Source of the DNA: Flavobacterium sp. KMS
Lineage (GTDB): Bacteria; Bacteroidota; Bacteroidia; Flavobacteriales; Flavobacteriaceae
DNA length: 64,000 nt
Assembly (NCBI RefSeq): GCF_000813005.1
Contig: NZ_JSYP01000019.1
Location: 1 to 64,000, forward strand
Reading direction: 5' to 3'
Below are positions 27,662 to 36,088 of the stretch, one piece after another (within the stretch, counting starts at the first letter, position 1; every line of letters begins with the position of its first letter). The position numbers and the translations under genes are program-made. Below the pieces are notes generated by a model. It worked only from the letters and a program-made list of their open reading frames with translations. It did not search any database and was not told the DNA's origin.

Positions 27662-27968
27662 CGTACAGTTGGATTATATGTTAGTTTCTCAAATTTAACC
27701 ATAAAACAGCCTCGTCGATATGACAATTATCAGTTATTTAACATTTTACAATTTATTAATATAAGTGTTCAGTTGCAGTGCTCAGTCTCAGTTGAAGCTC
27801 TCATCTTACCTCTCACTATTCAACTTTCACCGCTTTACAAGCTTTGTGCAAACGTTAACACTCTTTGCGGTTAATTTAAAAAACCAAGTATAATATTCTA
27901 TATAGAAGAATCCATTTTACACAATCCTTCTCTTCGGAACTTCTAGCCTTTTTTTATACCTTTGCAGC
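27662..27968. other. Intergenic stretch between universal stress gene and mnmE
   Basis: It contains a CAGT-rich repeat patch (about 27768-27800) and the CTCTTTGCGGTTAATTT word near 27850-27875. The mnmE -7 box lies at the right edge. No gene is seen. Confidence 0.5.
27957..27964 (+). promoter_or_regulatory. -7 element of mnmE, directly before the start codon
   Basis: TACCTTTG followed by CAGC lies only four bases before the mnmE ATG. In this phylum transcription starts roughly 5-8 bases after the -7 element, so the transcript would have almost no leader. No clear -33 TTG was found at the right distance. Confidence 0.5.
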
Positions 27969-29369
27969 ATGATAAATCAAGATTCTATAGTAGCTCTCGC
28001 AACACCTTCTGGAGCTGGAGCAATTGCCATAATCCGTATTTCGGGTAGTGATGCCATTACAATTGGTAGCGGTGTTTTTCAATCTATTAAAAATAAAGAT
28101 TTAACTAAACAAAAAACACATACTTTACATTTAGGTCATATTGTAGATGGTTCGAAAACCCTTGACGAAGTTTTGGTTTCTGTATTTAAAGGACCAAATT
28201 CCTATACAGGCGAAAATACTATCGAAATATCATGTCACGGATCTACTTATATCCAACAACAAATAATTCAACTATTACTTCGTAAAGGTTGTCGAATGGC
28301 AGATCCTGGAGAGTTTACACTTCGTGCATTCTTAAACGGAAAACTAGACTTATCTCAAGCCGAAGCTGTAGCCGATTTAATCACATCTGATAATGAAGCT
28401 TCACATCAAATCGCTATGCAACAAATGCGAGGTGGTTTTAGTAACGAAATAGCCAAACTTCGAGAAGAACTACTAAATTTTGCTTCGCTTATAGAACTAG
28501 AATTAGACTTTGCCGAAGAAGATGTAGAATTTGCTGACAGAACCCAATTTCATGAATTACTAAATCGTATTGAGTTTGTCTTAAAACGTTTAATTGATTC
28601 ATTTGCCGTTGGAAATGTAATTAAAAACGGAATTCCCGTTGCTATTGTTGGTGAACCAAATGTTGGAAAATCGACTTTATTAAATGCTTTACTAAACGAA
28701 GAACGCGCCATAGTTTCAGAAATTGCCGGAACAACTCGTGATACTATCGAAGATGAACTAGTTATTGGCGGAATCGGTTTCCGTTTTATAGACACAGCAG
28801 GAATTCGTGAAACTGTCGATTATGTAGAAAGCATCGGAATCAAGAAAACCTTCGAGAAAATAGAACAAGCACAAGTTGTTCTTTATTTATTTGATAGCTT
28901 AAAATTTAAAGCTCAAAGTTCTGAGTACATCATCGAAATAGAAAAAGTAAAAAACAAATATCCTTTAAAACCTCTACTTGTTGTAATTAACAAAGTAGAT
29001 TTACTTACTAAAGAAGAAATTCAGAATATCCATAATCAACTTGCCCCCTTAAATGTTACTCTTGAAGTTATTTCTGCAAAAGAAAACATTGGTGTAGATG
29101 AATTAAAAAATCGCTTGCTTTCTTTTGTAAATACTGGAGCATTACGAAATAACGAAACTATTGTAACTAATACCAGACATTACGATTCGTTACTTAAAGC
29201 ACTAGACGAAATACAAAAAGTAAAATACGGCCTCGAAACCAATCTCTCTAGCGACCTAATGGCTTTAGATATTCGTGAAGCTTTATACCAATTTGGACTG
29301 ATAACTGGTCAAGTATCAAATGATGAATTGCTTGGAAATATCTTTGCTAATTTCTGTATCGGAAAATAG
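27969..29369 (+). CDS. mnmE: tRNA uridine-5-carboxymethylaminomethyl modification GTPase
   Basis: A 466-residue GTPase that, with MnmG, modifies the wobble uridine of some tRNAs. The N-terminal folate-binding domain begins DSIVALATPSGAGAIAIIRISG. The inserted G domain has GEPNVGKST (about 228-236), DTAG and NKVD. The protein ends with the family's catalytic CIGK tail. Full length, cytosolic. A terminator follows. An integrase module starts just downstream. Confidence 0.97.
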   Translation: MINQDSIVALATPSGAGAIAIIRISGSDAITIGSGVFQSIKNKDLTKQKTHTLHLGHIVDGSKTLDEVLVSVFKGPNSYTGENTIEISCHGSTYIQQQIIQLLLRKGCRMADPGEFTLRAFLNGKLDLSQAEAVADLITSDNEASHQIAMQQMRGGFSNEIAKLREELLNFASLIELELDFAEEDVEFADRTQFHELLNRIEFVLKRLIDSFAVGNVIKNGIPVAIVGEPNVGKSTLLNALLNEERAIVSEIAGTTRDTIEDELVIGGIGFRFIDTAGIRETVDYVESIGIKKTFEKIEQAQVVLYLFDSLKFKAQSSEYIIEIEKVKNKYPLKPLLVVINKVDLLTKEEIQNIHNQLAPLNVTLEVISAKENIGVDELKNRLLSFVNTGALRNNETIVTNTRHYDSLLKALDEIQKVKYGLETNLSSDLMALDIREALYQFGLITGQVSNDELLGNIFANFCIGK

Positions 29370-29400
29370 ATAGACAAAATAACGCAAAACAACAACAAAC

Positions 29401-29446
29401 AAACGAGTTAAAGTATTGATAACCAATATTTTAACTCGTTTTTATT
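29401..29446 (+). terminator. Rho-independent terminator of mnmE
   Basis: AAACGAGTTAAAGTATTG pairs with CCAATATTTTAACTCGTTT and is followed by TTATTTTT. It separates the core gene mnmE from the mobile element. Confidence 0.88.
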
Positions 29447-29488
29447 TTTCCTTTCTTTTAGTTGTTATGTTTTATTTTGCTTAAATTT

Positions 29489-29520
29489 GTACCCCATTTG
29501 TACCTCAAAAAACGAGGTAC
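29489..29520. repeat. GTACC repeats at the integrase end of the element
   Basis: GTACCC (29489) and GTACCT (29500) are 11 bases apart. The inverted arm GAGGTAC (29514-29520) follows, so GTACCTC and GAGGTAC form a short hairpin. Similar GTACCC words at 10-11 base spacing are present at 44319-44345, at the far end of the tra block. They may be recombinase or regulator sites. Confidence 0.5.
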
Positions 29521-29549
29521 AAAAAAATATTTTTTTTTGGCCAAATGAT

Positions 29550-29595
29550 GGCACATAGAGACACACATAGTCACAGTGGGACACTTAAAGTCACA
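29550..29595 (+). repeat. Five GNCAC units with an exact 10-base period
   Basis: GGCACA (29550), GACACA (29560), GTCACA (29570), GACACT (29580) and GTCACA (29590) each start exactly ten bases after the last. The array ends six bases before the start codon at 29601. Near-helical spacing suggests binding of several protein units on one face of the DNA: an operator, or arm-type sites for the adjacent recombinase. Confidence 0.75.
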
Positions 29596-29600
29596 TTTAT

Positions 29601-30173
29601 ATGAGTTCAAAAATGAAGATTACAAGAGTCTGTCAATTCTGCCAAAATGAGTTTACAGCACAGACAACAAAGACAAAATTCTGTTCGCTTAAATGCAGTT
29701 CAAAGGCTTACAAATCAAGGACTAGGCAGTCAAAAATTGCAGAAAGCAACAGACAGACGGAAATTGCCAAAAATCCAAATATTGAAGTAATTAAGACCAA
29801 AGATTATATCGATGTTTATCAGGCCAGTAATTTGCTCGGCATCAGCAGAAGGACTATTTACAGGCTCATCGAGCGCGGCGAACTTGATATTGCCAAATTT
29901 GGATCTAGAACTGTTATCAGAAGATGCGATCTGGATAGCTTCTTCTCTATACCCCTGGATCAGTCCATACTTCGTCCTGTCCAGGAATTTCCTGGATTAG
30001 AAAATTGCTATACTATAACACAGATACAGCAAAAATTTGGTATATCACCAGGAGCTCTTTATATGCTAATCCAAAGGCAAGGAATAGCTAAGTACGCAGT
30101 AGGTAAATTTAATTATGTAGCAAAAAAGGATATCGATATTATATTTAATGCAAGAGAAAATGAAAAAGAGTAA
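29601..30173 (+). CDS. Zinc-finger plus helix-turn-helix protein of the integration module
   Basis: A 190-residue DNA-binding protein. Residues about 8-35 hold a CxxC...CxxxC zinc ribbon (CQFCQNEF, FCSLKCSSKAYKSR). Two excisionase/MerR-like helix-turn-helix units follow: VYQASNLLGISRRTIYRLIERGEL (about 72-120) and ITQIQQKFGISPGALYMLIQRQ (about 140-180). Its 3' end overlaps the integrase gene by 26 bases, which points to translational coupling. By placement it is a recombination directionality factor or regulator of the integrase. Confidence 0.82.
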   Translation: MSSKMKITRVCQFCQNEFTAQTTKTKFCSLKCSSKAYKSRTRQSKIAESNRQTEIAKNPNIEVIKTKDYIDVYQASNLLGISRRTIYRLIERGELDIAKFGSRTVIRRCDLDSFFSIPLDQSILRPVQEFPGLENCYTITQIQQKFGISPGALYMLIQRQGIAKYAVGKFNYVAKKDIDIIFNARENEKE

Positions 30174-31302
30174 TGTAACATTGAGACAAAAAGCGATATC
30201 AAACGGAAGAGTATCACTTTATTTGGATTTTTATCCACCGATATTAAATACCGAAACAAACCAGTACATCAGACGGGAATTTCTAAAATTGTATCTTTAT
30301 GACAAACCTAAAAACCAGATTCAGAAAATTTCTAATATAGAAAACCAGCATACTGCGGAATTAATCAAAATAAGGAGGCTAAATGAATTACGTAAAGAAG
30401 ATGTGTACTCCCAGTTTGAAAAAGAGCAATTAGAATTACATAAAATTGGTCGTGGGTCATTCTTGAAATATTTCAAAAAATTGTCTGATAAAAAAGAGGG
30501 AAATAATTACCAGATTTGGAACTGTTCTATTATTCATTTCGAAGCCTTTCTTGAAGGTCGAGATATATCTTTTAAGGAAATTACTGTAACATTTATTGAC
30601 GATTTTAAAGACTATCTCTTAAAAGCCAAGAGCCTAAGAAAAAATGGAAATACATTATCTAGAAATACAGCATTATCATATCATAATAAGATTAAAGCTA
30701 CTCTAAAAAGAGCTTACAAAGAAGGAAAATTACGAACTGATATAAATGCTGGTATCGAATCTATTAAAGAACAGGAGTCTCAACGTAACTTTCTGACCCT
30801 AGAGGAGGCAAAAAAGCTCTTTACAACTTCTTGTTCCAAAGACATCGTATATAAAATTTCGAAGTTTTCTCTTTTAACTGGAAATAGATATTCAGATATA
30901 GCAAAGTTAGAATGGTCTGAAATAGAATACATTGAAAACGATGGTTATTATATCAGATTCAAACAGAAGAAAACCGAAGGTTTACAAACAATGCCCATAT
31001 CAAATGAAGCATACGAAACATTCGGCGAAAGAGGAGAACCTAATAAAAAAGTGTTCCATGGACTAAAAAAATGGGACGTAGATCGAGTTTTACCTGTATG
31101 GTTAGCTCATGCAGGAATTACCAAACATTTTACTTTTCATTGTTTTCGCCACACTTATGCCACTTTGCAATTGGCTGCAGGGACAGACATCTTCACTGTA
31201 TCAAAAATGCTAGGGCACAAAAATGTAAAAACAACGCAAATCTATTCGCATATAATCAATCAGAAAAAAAGAGATACTACTGAAAGAATTACACTAAAGT
31301 AA
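30148..31302 (+). CDS. Tyrosine recombinase (integrase) of the element
   Basis: A 384-residue site-specific recombinase. An arm-binding domain (about 5-90) precedes the core-binding SAM-like domain (about 100-200) and the catalytic domain. Catalytic residues are complete: Arg247 in TGNRYSD, His331/Arg334 in HCFRHTYA, His357 in GHKNV and the nucleophile Tyr366 in TQIYSH. The first ATG is at 30148; the ATG at 30160 (MKKSNVTLRQ) is an equally good start. It should integrate and excise the conjugative module. Confidence 0.93.
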   Translation: MQEKMKKSNVTLRQKAISNGRVSLYLDFYPPILNTETNQYIRREFLKLYLYDKPKNQIQKISNIENQHTAELIKIRRLNELRKEDVYSQFEKEQLELHKIGRGSFLKYFKKLSDKKEGNNYQIWNCSIIHFEAFLEGRDISFKEITVTFIDDFKDYLLKAKSLRKNGNTLSRNTALSYHNKIKATLKRAYKEGKLRTDINAGIESIKEQESQRNFLTLEEAKKLFTTSCSKDIVYKISKFSLLTGNRYSDIAKLEWSEIEYIENDGYYIRFKQKKTEGLQTMPISNEAYETFGERGEPNKKVFHGLKKWDVDRVLPVWLAHAGITKHFTFHCFRHTYATLQLAAGTDIFTVSKMLGHKNVKTTQIYSHIINQKKRDTTERITLK

Positions 31303-31310
31303 ATAAACAA

Positions 31311-31338
31311 AAAGGCATCATTTAAAAATGATGCCTTT
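31311..31338. terminator. Bidirectional terminator after the integrase
   Basis: AAAGGCATCATTT pairs with AAATGATGCCTTT. It lies between the plus-strand integrase and the converging minus-strand genes of the element. Confidence 0.88.
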
Positions 31339-31370
31339 TAATAGTGTAAAATGAAAATCATATGTTCCGT

Positions 31371-31712
31371 TTATTTGGAAGATAATTTAGAATTGAATTT
31401 AGCCTCAACCTCATTTTGTATTTCTGCAATTGTTTTAATTCGTCCGGATTTAATCCAATCAAGTAATTCCTCACGATAAAAATAAAGTCGTTTACCTTGT
31501 TTATTTACTGGTATTTCATTTTTACAGACTTTAGTATAGATAGTGGCTACAGATAAACTTAGAAGTTTGGAAGCTCCTTCAATAGTCAGTAACTCTTCGT
31601 TCTTATCTTTATCACTACGCTTTTTGGCTTTAAGAAGCCTTTCAATTTTATCCATTTTTCGGTATAATTTTCCCATGATATTTGGCAAATCTTCAAATGT
31701 AAACTCTTCCAT
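31371..31712 (-). CDS. Excisionase-like helix-turn-helix protein
   Basis: A 113-residue protein with a short N-terminal coiled segment and a MerR/AlpA-type helix-turn-helix (LLTIEGASKLLSLSVATIYTKVCKNEIPVNKQGKRLYFYREELLDWI, about 41-88). Proteins of this form accompany conjugative transposons of Bacteroidota and act in excision or regulation. It is the last gene of the long minus-strand run that starts at 44185. Confidence 0.82.
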   Translation of the reverse strand: MEEFTFEDLPNIMGKLYRKMDKIERLLKAKKRSDKDKNEELLTIEGASKLLSLSVATIYTKVCKNEIPVNKQGKRLYFYREELLDWIKSGRIKTIAEIQNEVEAKFNSKLSSK

Positions 31713-31732
31713 AATACCTAATTATTAAAAAA

Positions 31733-32056
31733 TTATATAGCAATACAATCTTCAAGCAAAATAAAATAAACCTTGCTCCTCCTCTTTCTATTACGACTTG
31801 GCTCGTACCTAATATATCCATACTCGTTTAATTCACGCATACATTTGTGGTATGTGACCGGCCCTGTTATTTTTGCTATCCACATAATTTCATAGCGATA
31901 CACTTCAATAGGATTAATATCCCCTTTACTTGTTCTATATTGCAACAATGCAGCATATATACCAATATGAGTGATACTAATTCTGTAATCTTTCTCTATT
32001 GCTTTAAAGAAATCACATAAAGGCTGTAGCGTTTTCATTATTTCCAAGTTTATCAA
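31733..32056 (-). CDS. Winged-helix-like regulator of the element
   Basis: A 107-residue protein whose middle and C-terminal part look like a winged-helix fold (ITHIGIYAALLQYR, then EIMWIAKITGPVTYHKCMRELNEYGYIRYEPSRNRKRRSKVYFI). The start may be MKTLQPLC, six codons in. Its first four bases overlap the preceding gene. It is typical of conjugative elements in this group. The function is inferred only from the fold. Confidence 0.65.
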   Translation of the reverse strand: MINLEIMKTLQPLCDFFKAIEKDYRISITHIGIYAALLQYRTSKGDINPIEVYRYEIMWIAKITGPVTYHKCMRELNEYGYIRYEPSRNRKRRSKVYFILLEDCIAI

Positions 32057-33114
32057 TTTATGTGCATTCCATTTCGTTTGGAATGATTGTTTTGTGGTCT
32101 CTCATTCTCTTTTACTATTTGTTTTACAGTTTCTATAGTTTTATCATTCAAAGCCGTTGTCATCGATATTTTCTTCAACTGCCCATCATAAATATTTACC
32201 GATTTAAACTGAGGATTTGCTTCAATATAAAATTGATGTTCATTCCCGTTTTTAAGTAAGGTTACGCACTGCCTGTTCCCTTCTCTTAAAGCATCTTGTA
32301 ATTTATATGTATTCGTTTTGTTTGACAATTCCTTTAATGGTAGTTGCTGTATCGATTTTTCTAGATTATAATCATAATCATGACGAAATTCTTTGATGCG
32401 ATGATTGTGGTTCGCATCTTTATCATTTAAATTTAATTGAATCCAAGAGCTGCCTTTTTGAACTGCGCGTCCTGCTAATAAATTATATGCCTGTGTTGGA
32501 TTAATAGAATTTTCTTCCTGTATTTTGAAATACTGACTCCTGTTTTCTTCGGGATATGATTCATTTTGCAAAGTAGTTTTAAAACCTTCAAATTGATACT
32601 GTCCGCTCTGGTCTTTTGCAAAAGATAATTCATGATGCAGACGTTCCTTTTCATTAACATAATAGGAAACCGGAATAGTAAATTGCTCCTGACCCTCTTT
32701 TATTTGCTGATCGATTTGATTTGACAAATCTTTAAAACCAATACGCTGCACCTGATCGTGCAGCGATTGGTAGTTCTTTTGCTCTTCTTTTTCATTTCTA
32801 CGTACTGCGATTTGATCTATAAGTGGTGCAACGACCAGTTTACGAACAAGTCGTACTAATTGATTAGGATAAAGTTGCTTTAATATCTTATTCTTCTCCT
32901 GCTTGAGCATCTGCAAAGCAAAACGTTCGTCAATATTTCTAGTTCCTTTATACTTTGTTCCAATGCGTTCGTAATGATGTAGTTTTTCTTTAACCAGCGA
33001 TCTATTATTGGAAAGACTGAAATTAAACAGTTTACTAAAACGCTCCTCCCTGGAACGCCATTGCTTTAATTCCATCTCAACTCTGTTAACGGGAACTTGT
33101 TCATTCATGATCAC
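32053..33114 (-). CDS. Conserved element-associated protein, large paralogue
   Basis: A 353-residue protein with an N-terminal helical region (about 1-120) and a C-terminal half that matches the neighbouring 266-residue protein: an AYNLLAGRAV block, WIQLNL, YDYNLEKSIQQLPLKEL and EANPQFKSVNIYD. It is soluble, with no signal peptide. Relatives are common in Flavobacterium and Chryseobacterium conjugative elements and have no known function. Overlap with both neighbours (4 bases each) shows one operon. Confidence 0.7.
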   Translation of the reverse strand: MIMNEQVPVNRVEMELKQWRSREERFSKLFNFSLSNNRSLVKEKLHHYERIGTKYKGTRNIDERFALQMLKQEKNKILKQLYPNQLVRLVRKLVVAPLIDQIAVRRNEKEEQKNYQSLHDQVQRIGFKDLSNQIDQQIKEGQEQFTIPVSYYVNEKERLHHELSFAKDQSGQYQFEGFKTTLQNESYPEENRSQYFKIQEENSINPTQAYNLLAGRAVQKGSSWIQLNLNDKDANHNHRIKEFRHDYDYNLEKSIQQLPLKELSNKTNTYKLQDALREGNRQCVTLLKNGNEHQFYIEANPQFKSVNIYDGQLKKISMTTALNDKTIETVKQIVKENERPQNNHSKRNGMHIN

Positions 33115-33911
33115 ATGGATTGGCTTTTCCTTTTCCTCTTAGCTTCCTTTGGCGCTTCAGGTCCATCTTCGTCAGCACTTTGGATTTGTTTTTTGGCGCC
33201 TCTTTTTTCAGATACCTGCTCTGTTTCGGATTGCTTTTCTTCTTTGGAATGACGGTTATCAATACGCTGCATATTGTTATCATACACATTGATAGTTTTG
33301 AATTGTGGACTGGCTTCAATGTACTGTTTGATTTCATTACCCTCTTTCAGAAAAGTAGCAGATTGCAGGTTTCCCTTTTTCAAAGAATCCATTAAGTCTT
33401 CTTTGTACTTAGGATTTTCCAATTCCTTAATTGGATGTTTGGCTAATGTTGCTTCCAAATCGTAACCATAATTTTGATGGTATTGATTTAGTTTAAAATT
33501 ACCATTGGTGTCGTCAGTTTGTTTAAAATCAATTTGCACCCACGCATTGTATAGTTCTCCTTCTTTATTGGTTAAATCCTTATTTACTGATCTTCCTTCC
33601 ATAAGATTAAAAGCTTCTTTCATGGTAATGTTGCTGCCTTTATTAATATAAAAGGTTTGTTCCAAAACTTCTTTAGAGTTTTCTTTTTGCAATTCTACTT
33701 TATAAGAGTTAAAGAAATACATATCACTTTGTTCCGATTTTTTAAAATTCAAGGTAGCCATAACAGTATCCTCACCATATTTAGCAATATGATTCAAAGT
33801 AAAACTAGGTTCTTCCTTCTGCAATTTTTCTTTTAATTCATTCTCCAGTGTTTCACCGAAACCGGTGTACTTAATCTGGTCTTTTAAGTATTCAAAATTT
33901 TTCTCGTTCAT
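33111..33911 (-). CDS. Conserved element-associated protein, small paralogue
   Basis: A 266-residue protein of the same family as the gene after it. Seen are the FNLMEGRSVNKDLTNKEGELYNAWVQIDF block, YGYDLEATLAKHPIKEL and EASPQFKTINVYD. The C-terminal 45 residues are highly charged and lysine-rich, which may bind nucleic acid. Function unknown. It lies directly after traN in the tra run, so it may be an accessory transfer or maintenance factor. Confidence 0.72.
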   Translation of the reverse strand: MNEKNFEYLKDQIKYTGFGETLENELKEKLQKEEPSFTLNHIAKYGEDTVMATLNFKKSEQSDMYFFNSYKVELQKENSKEVLEQTFYINKGSNITMKEAFNLMEGRSVNKDLTNKEGELYNAWVQIDFKQTDDTNGNFKLNQYHQNYGYDLEATLAKHPIKELENPKYKEDLMDSLKKGNLQSATFLKEGNEIKQYIEASPQFKTINVYDNNMQRIDNRHSKEEKQSETEQVSEKRGAKKQIQSADEDGPEAPKEAKRKRKSQSM

Positions 33912-33937
33912 GACTCAATTTTTTAAATGATTACTAA

Positions 33938-34792
33938 TTATAATTTAGGAAGTACAGTAACCTGTACCAGCTTTGTGTTCTTAACATGCAATTCCACATG
34001 CCTACCCCCATTTTGTTCCATGAGTTGTATCGCTAAGTATTTTTTCTCCGGAATGGTGAATTTTGGAAGTGCAAATACAAAAGTGTTTTCTGCTTCACCT
34101 TCAATTTTAACTACATTGTTCAATACATAGATTGGTGTAATTTCAATCTCCTGTGAAGCTGTTCGTTTTACTTTTTTGCTATCTCGAATAAAAAAACGAA
34201 GTTGGTTGATATCATAATCGACTTTGGAATTGTTTGTTACTTTTATTCTGTAGTACATTACGGCATCACGAATAAAAATTCCGTTGAGTACAAAATCTAT
34301 ATCATAGTTGCTTTCTTTTTCTCCTCGCAGTTTTTTCTTGTCGTAAAAAGCCAATTTGGAATATTCTTGGACATCTTGTTCGTTTCTAATGTCATCAGAG
34401 AAATAAACTTCCTGCACTGCATTTTTTGGTTTGTTTATACTGAGATTCAATTGTGGGGACTCTTCATTATAACTCAATACGAAAGAATACAATTTTTCAT
34501 CAGCTGTGACCACAGTAAGATTGGTTTGAAAAAATCCTTTTTGAGCTGCTTTAATTTGAAGTATATTCTCAACACCTTTTGCTTTTTGTACCAGTATATC
34601 TTGACTTCCCTTGTCTACGCTTTTAATAGCAAAAGGAAATACAATATTGGTCGTTTTGGAGTATGCTATCAGTAAAGAATCGGACTCAATTTTAGATAGA
34701 TTATTTCTACTTGTCTTTTGTGCAAATACACCAATGCTCATAAATAATAGATACCCTATCATTAATAAATTAAAATTTTTCATCTGTTTCAT
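33938..34792 (-). CDS. traN: Conjugative transposon protein TraN (VirB9-like)
   Basis: A 284-residue exported protein (signal peptide about 1-24, ending VFAQ) of the DUF4138 family. It is the outer-membrane-side component of the Bacteroidota type IV secretion channel. TKTTNIVFPFAIKSVDKGSQDI-type text near the N-terminus and the C-terminal FALPKFTIPEKKYLAIQLMEQNGGRHVEL fit TraN. It follows traM by eight bases. Confidence 0.88.
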   Translation of the reverse strand: MKQMKNFNLLMIGYLLFMSIGVFAQKTSRNNLSKIESDSLLIAYSKTTNIVFPFAIKSVDKGSQDILVQKAKGVENILQIKAAQKGFFQTNLTVVTADEKLYSFVLSYNEESPQLNLSINKPKNAVQEVYFSDDIRNEQDVQEYSKLAFYDKKKLRGEKESNYDIDFVLNGIFIRDAVMYYRIKVTNNSKVDYDINQLRFFIRDSKKVKRTASQEIEITPIYVLNNVVKIEGEAENTFVFALPKFTIPEKKYLAIQLMEQNGGRHVELHVKNTKLVQVTVLPKL

Positions 34793-34800
34793 TTTAGTTT

Positions 34801-36078
34801 TTAATTGGAATCTTTTTGTTTCTCATCACGAAGTAACACTTGATAGCCAGCCTTTACAATCACTTTGACCATCTTTATTTTCTTACTCAGCAGACTTTTA
34901 GCTGCTTCAATTCCGGCTCCAGCTGCCTGTGAACCCCAAGAGTCATCAAGACTTGCAACGCCTAAAGTTTGCATGGAACGGTCAGCAGATGCTTTGGCGA
35001 CATCACGGTTAATGGCTCCTGGAATATAAATCCCAATAAGACCGTCCAAGTCGTAAACAGACAAATCAACTGGAAATAAGGAGTTGTCGTATCTAATACT
35101 GTTTATTTTAATAGTTAGTCTTTCTCCTTTTAAGGAAGCTACTCCATACATGAAGTTGTTTTTTGGGATTTTAACGCCACTTATAAAAATGTCATTCAGA
35201 AGTCGCAATTTCACTGTGGCTCCGTTTACAATGGTTTGTGTTTCGTGAATAACAGCCTCCGCAGCATTTTGTACGTGATCATTAATTGTTAGTTCATCTA
35301 TAGAGTAAAATCTATTATATCTAGATTCAGAGATAGTTGATGATTCATTTTGCAAAGAGGTAACGGGAATTTCTTGTGCTCTAGTGTAAATAGAGAATAC
35401 TTGACCACGCTGAGCTTCAGACGCCTTTTTAAGTTTATCTTGTACCCTATCAGGATGCTGAATATCCAAAATGCTTTCCAACATTCCTCCGAGTTGTTGC
35501 AATTCCGCATCTGGATTATCCTGCCCATCACTCATAGATTGCATCATTTGTTCCAGCCTGTCTACATCATTGGAATGAATTGAAGGTTCTGTTGATTTTA
35601 CGTATTTCGCATAATCCTTCTTTTGAACTGGTACTGATACAGGTGCGTTTATTGCTTTTTGAAGCGCTTCCAATTTCTGATGTATTTTTTCTTCGTTTGG
35701 ATCTAGATGCACTGATGTATTTAAACCCGTTCGTCTTTTTCTTAGAGTAATAGCTCTACTATCTTGGATAGAATCAATCTGGAAAGGTTGACTTAAATAG
35801 TTAGGATCTTTCTTGATAAGCTCATCTAGCTTAGTTGAATCAAGAGTTGCCAGATCATAGTAATTCATCTTATCTAGCGCAAGTCCTTCTTTAAGGTTTG
35901 CATTGGGTAGTTTTATATTAAAACCTTTTTGTTGTGGCATTGCTACATTAGCGGCATCCATTTTTCCGCCACCCAATGCCCAAAATATAGCAGTTAAAAA
36001 TGGTAAAACTAATACTGGCAATACCAGTAGCGTCTTACGTTGCTTTAGTACTTTTAATGATTTTTCTTTTTGTTCCAT
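34801..36078 (-). CDS. traM: Conjugative transposon protein TraM (VirB10-like)
   Basis: A 425-residue protein with one membrane helix near the N-terminus (about 16-35), a long linker rich in charged residues and a C-terminal beta domain (about 250-400). The tail has TVKLRLLNDIFISGVKIPKNNFMYGVASLKGERL and VYDLDGLIGIYIPGAINRDV, typical of TraM. It spans the periplasm to link the inner and outer channel parts. Confidence 0.9.
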   Translation of the reverse strand: MEQKEKSLKVLKQRKTLLVLPVLVLPFLTAIFWALGGGKMDAANVAMPQQKGFNIKLPNANLKEGLALDKMNYYDLATLDSTKLDELIKKDPNYLSQPFQIDSIQDSRAITLRKRRTGLNTSVHLDPNEEKIHQKLEALQKAINAPVSVPVQKKDYAKYVKSTEPSIHSNDVDRLEQMMQSMSDGQDNPDAELQQLGGMLESILDIQHPDRVQDKLKKASEAQRGQVFSIYTRAQEIPVTSLQNESSTISESRYNRFYSIDELTINDHVQNAAEAVIHETQTIVNGATVKLRLLNDIFISGVKIPKNNFMYGVASLKGERLTIKINSIRYDNSLFPVDLSVYDLDGLIGIYIPGAINRDVAKASADRSMQTLGVASLDDSWGSQAAGAGIEAAKSLLSKKIKMVKVIVKAGYQVLLRDEKQKDSN

Positions 36079-36088
36079 GATATCTATT

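Noticed and set aside
29550..29595. A CRISPR array
   Set aside because: The units are six bases at a 10-base period, far too short for repeat and spacer, and no cas gene is present. No CRISPR array was seen in the window.
29370..29600. A tRNA gene as the integration target
   Set aside because: No cloverleaf could be folded between mnmE and the integrase gene, and no tRNA gene was recognised elsewhere in the window.
34202..34675. Open frame of 157 codons on the plus strand, rich in Phe and Ile
   Set aside because: It lies wholly opposite the well-supported traN gene, and its hydrophobic composition is what the antisense of AT-rich coding DNA gives.
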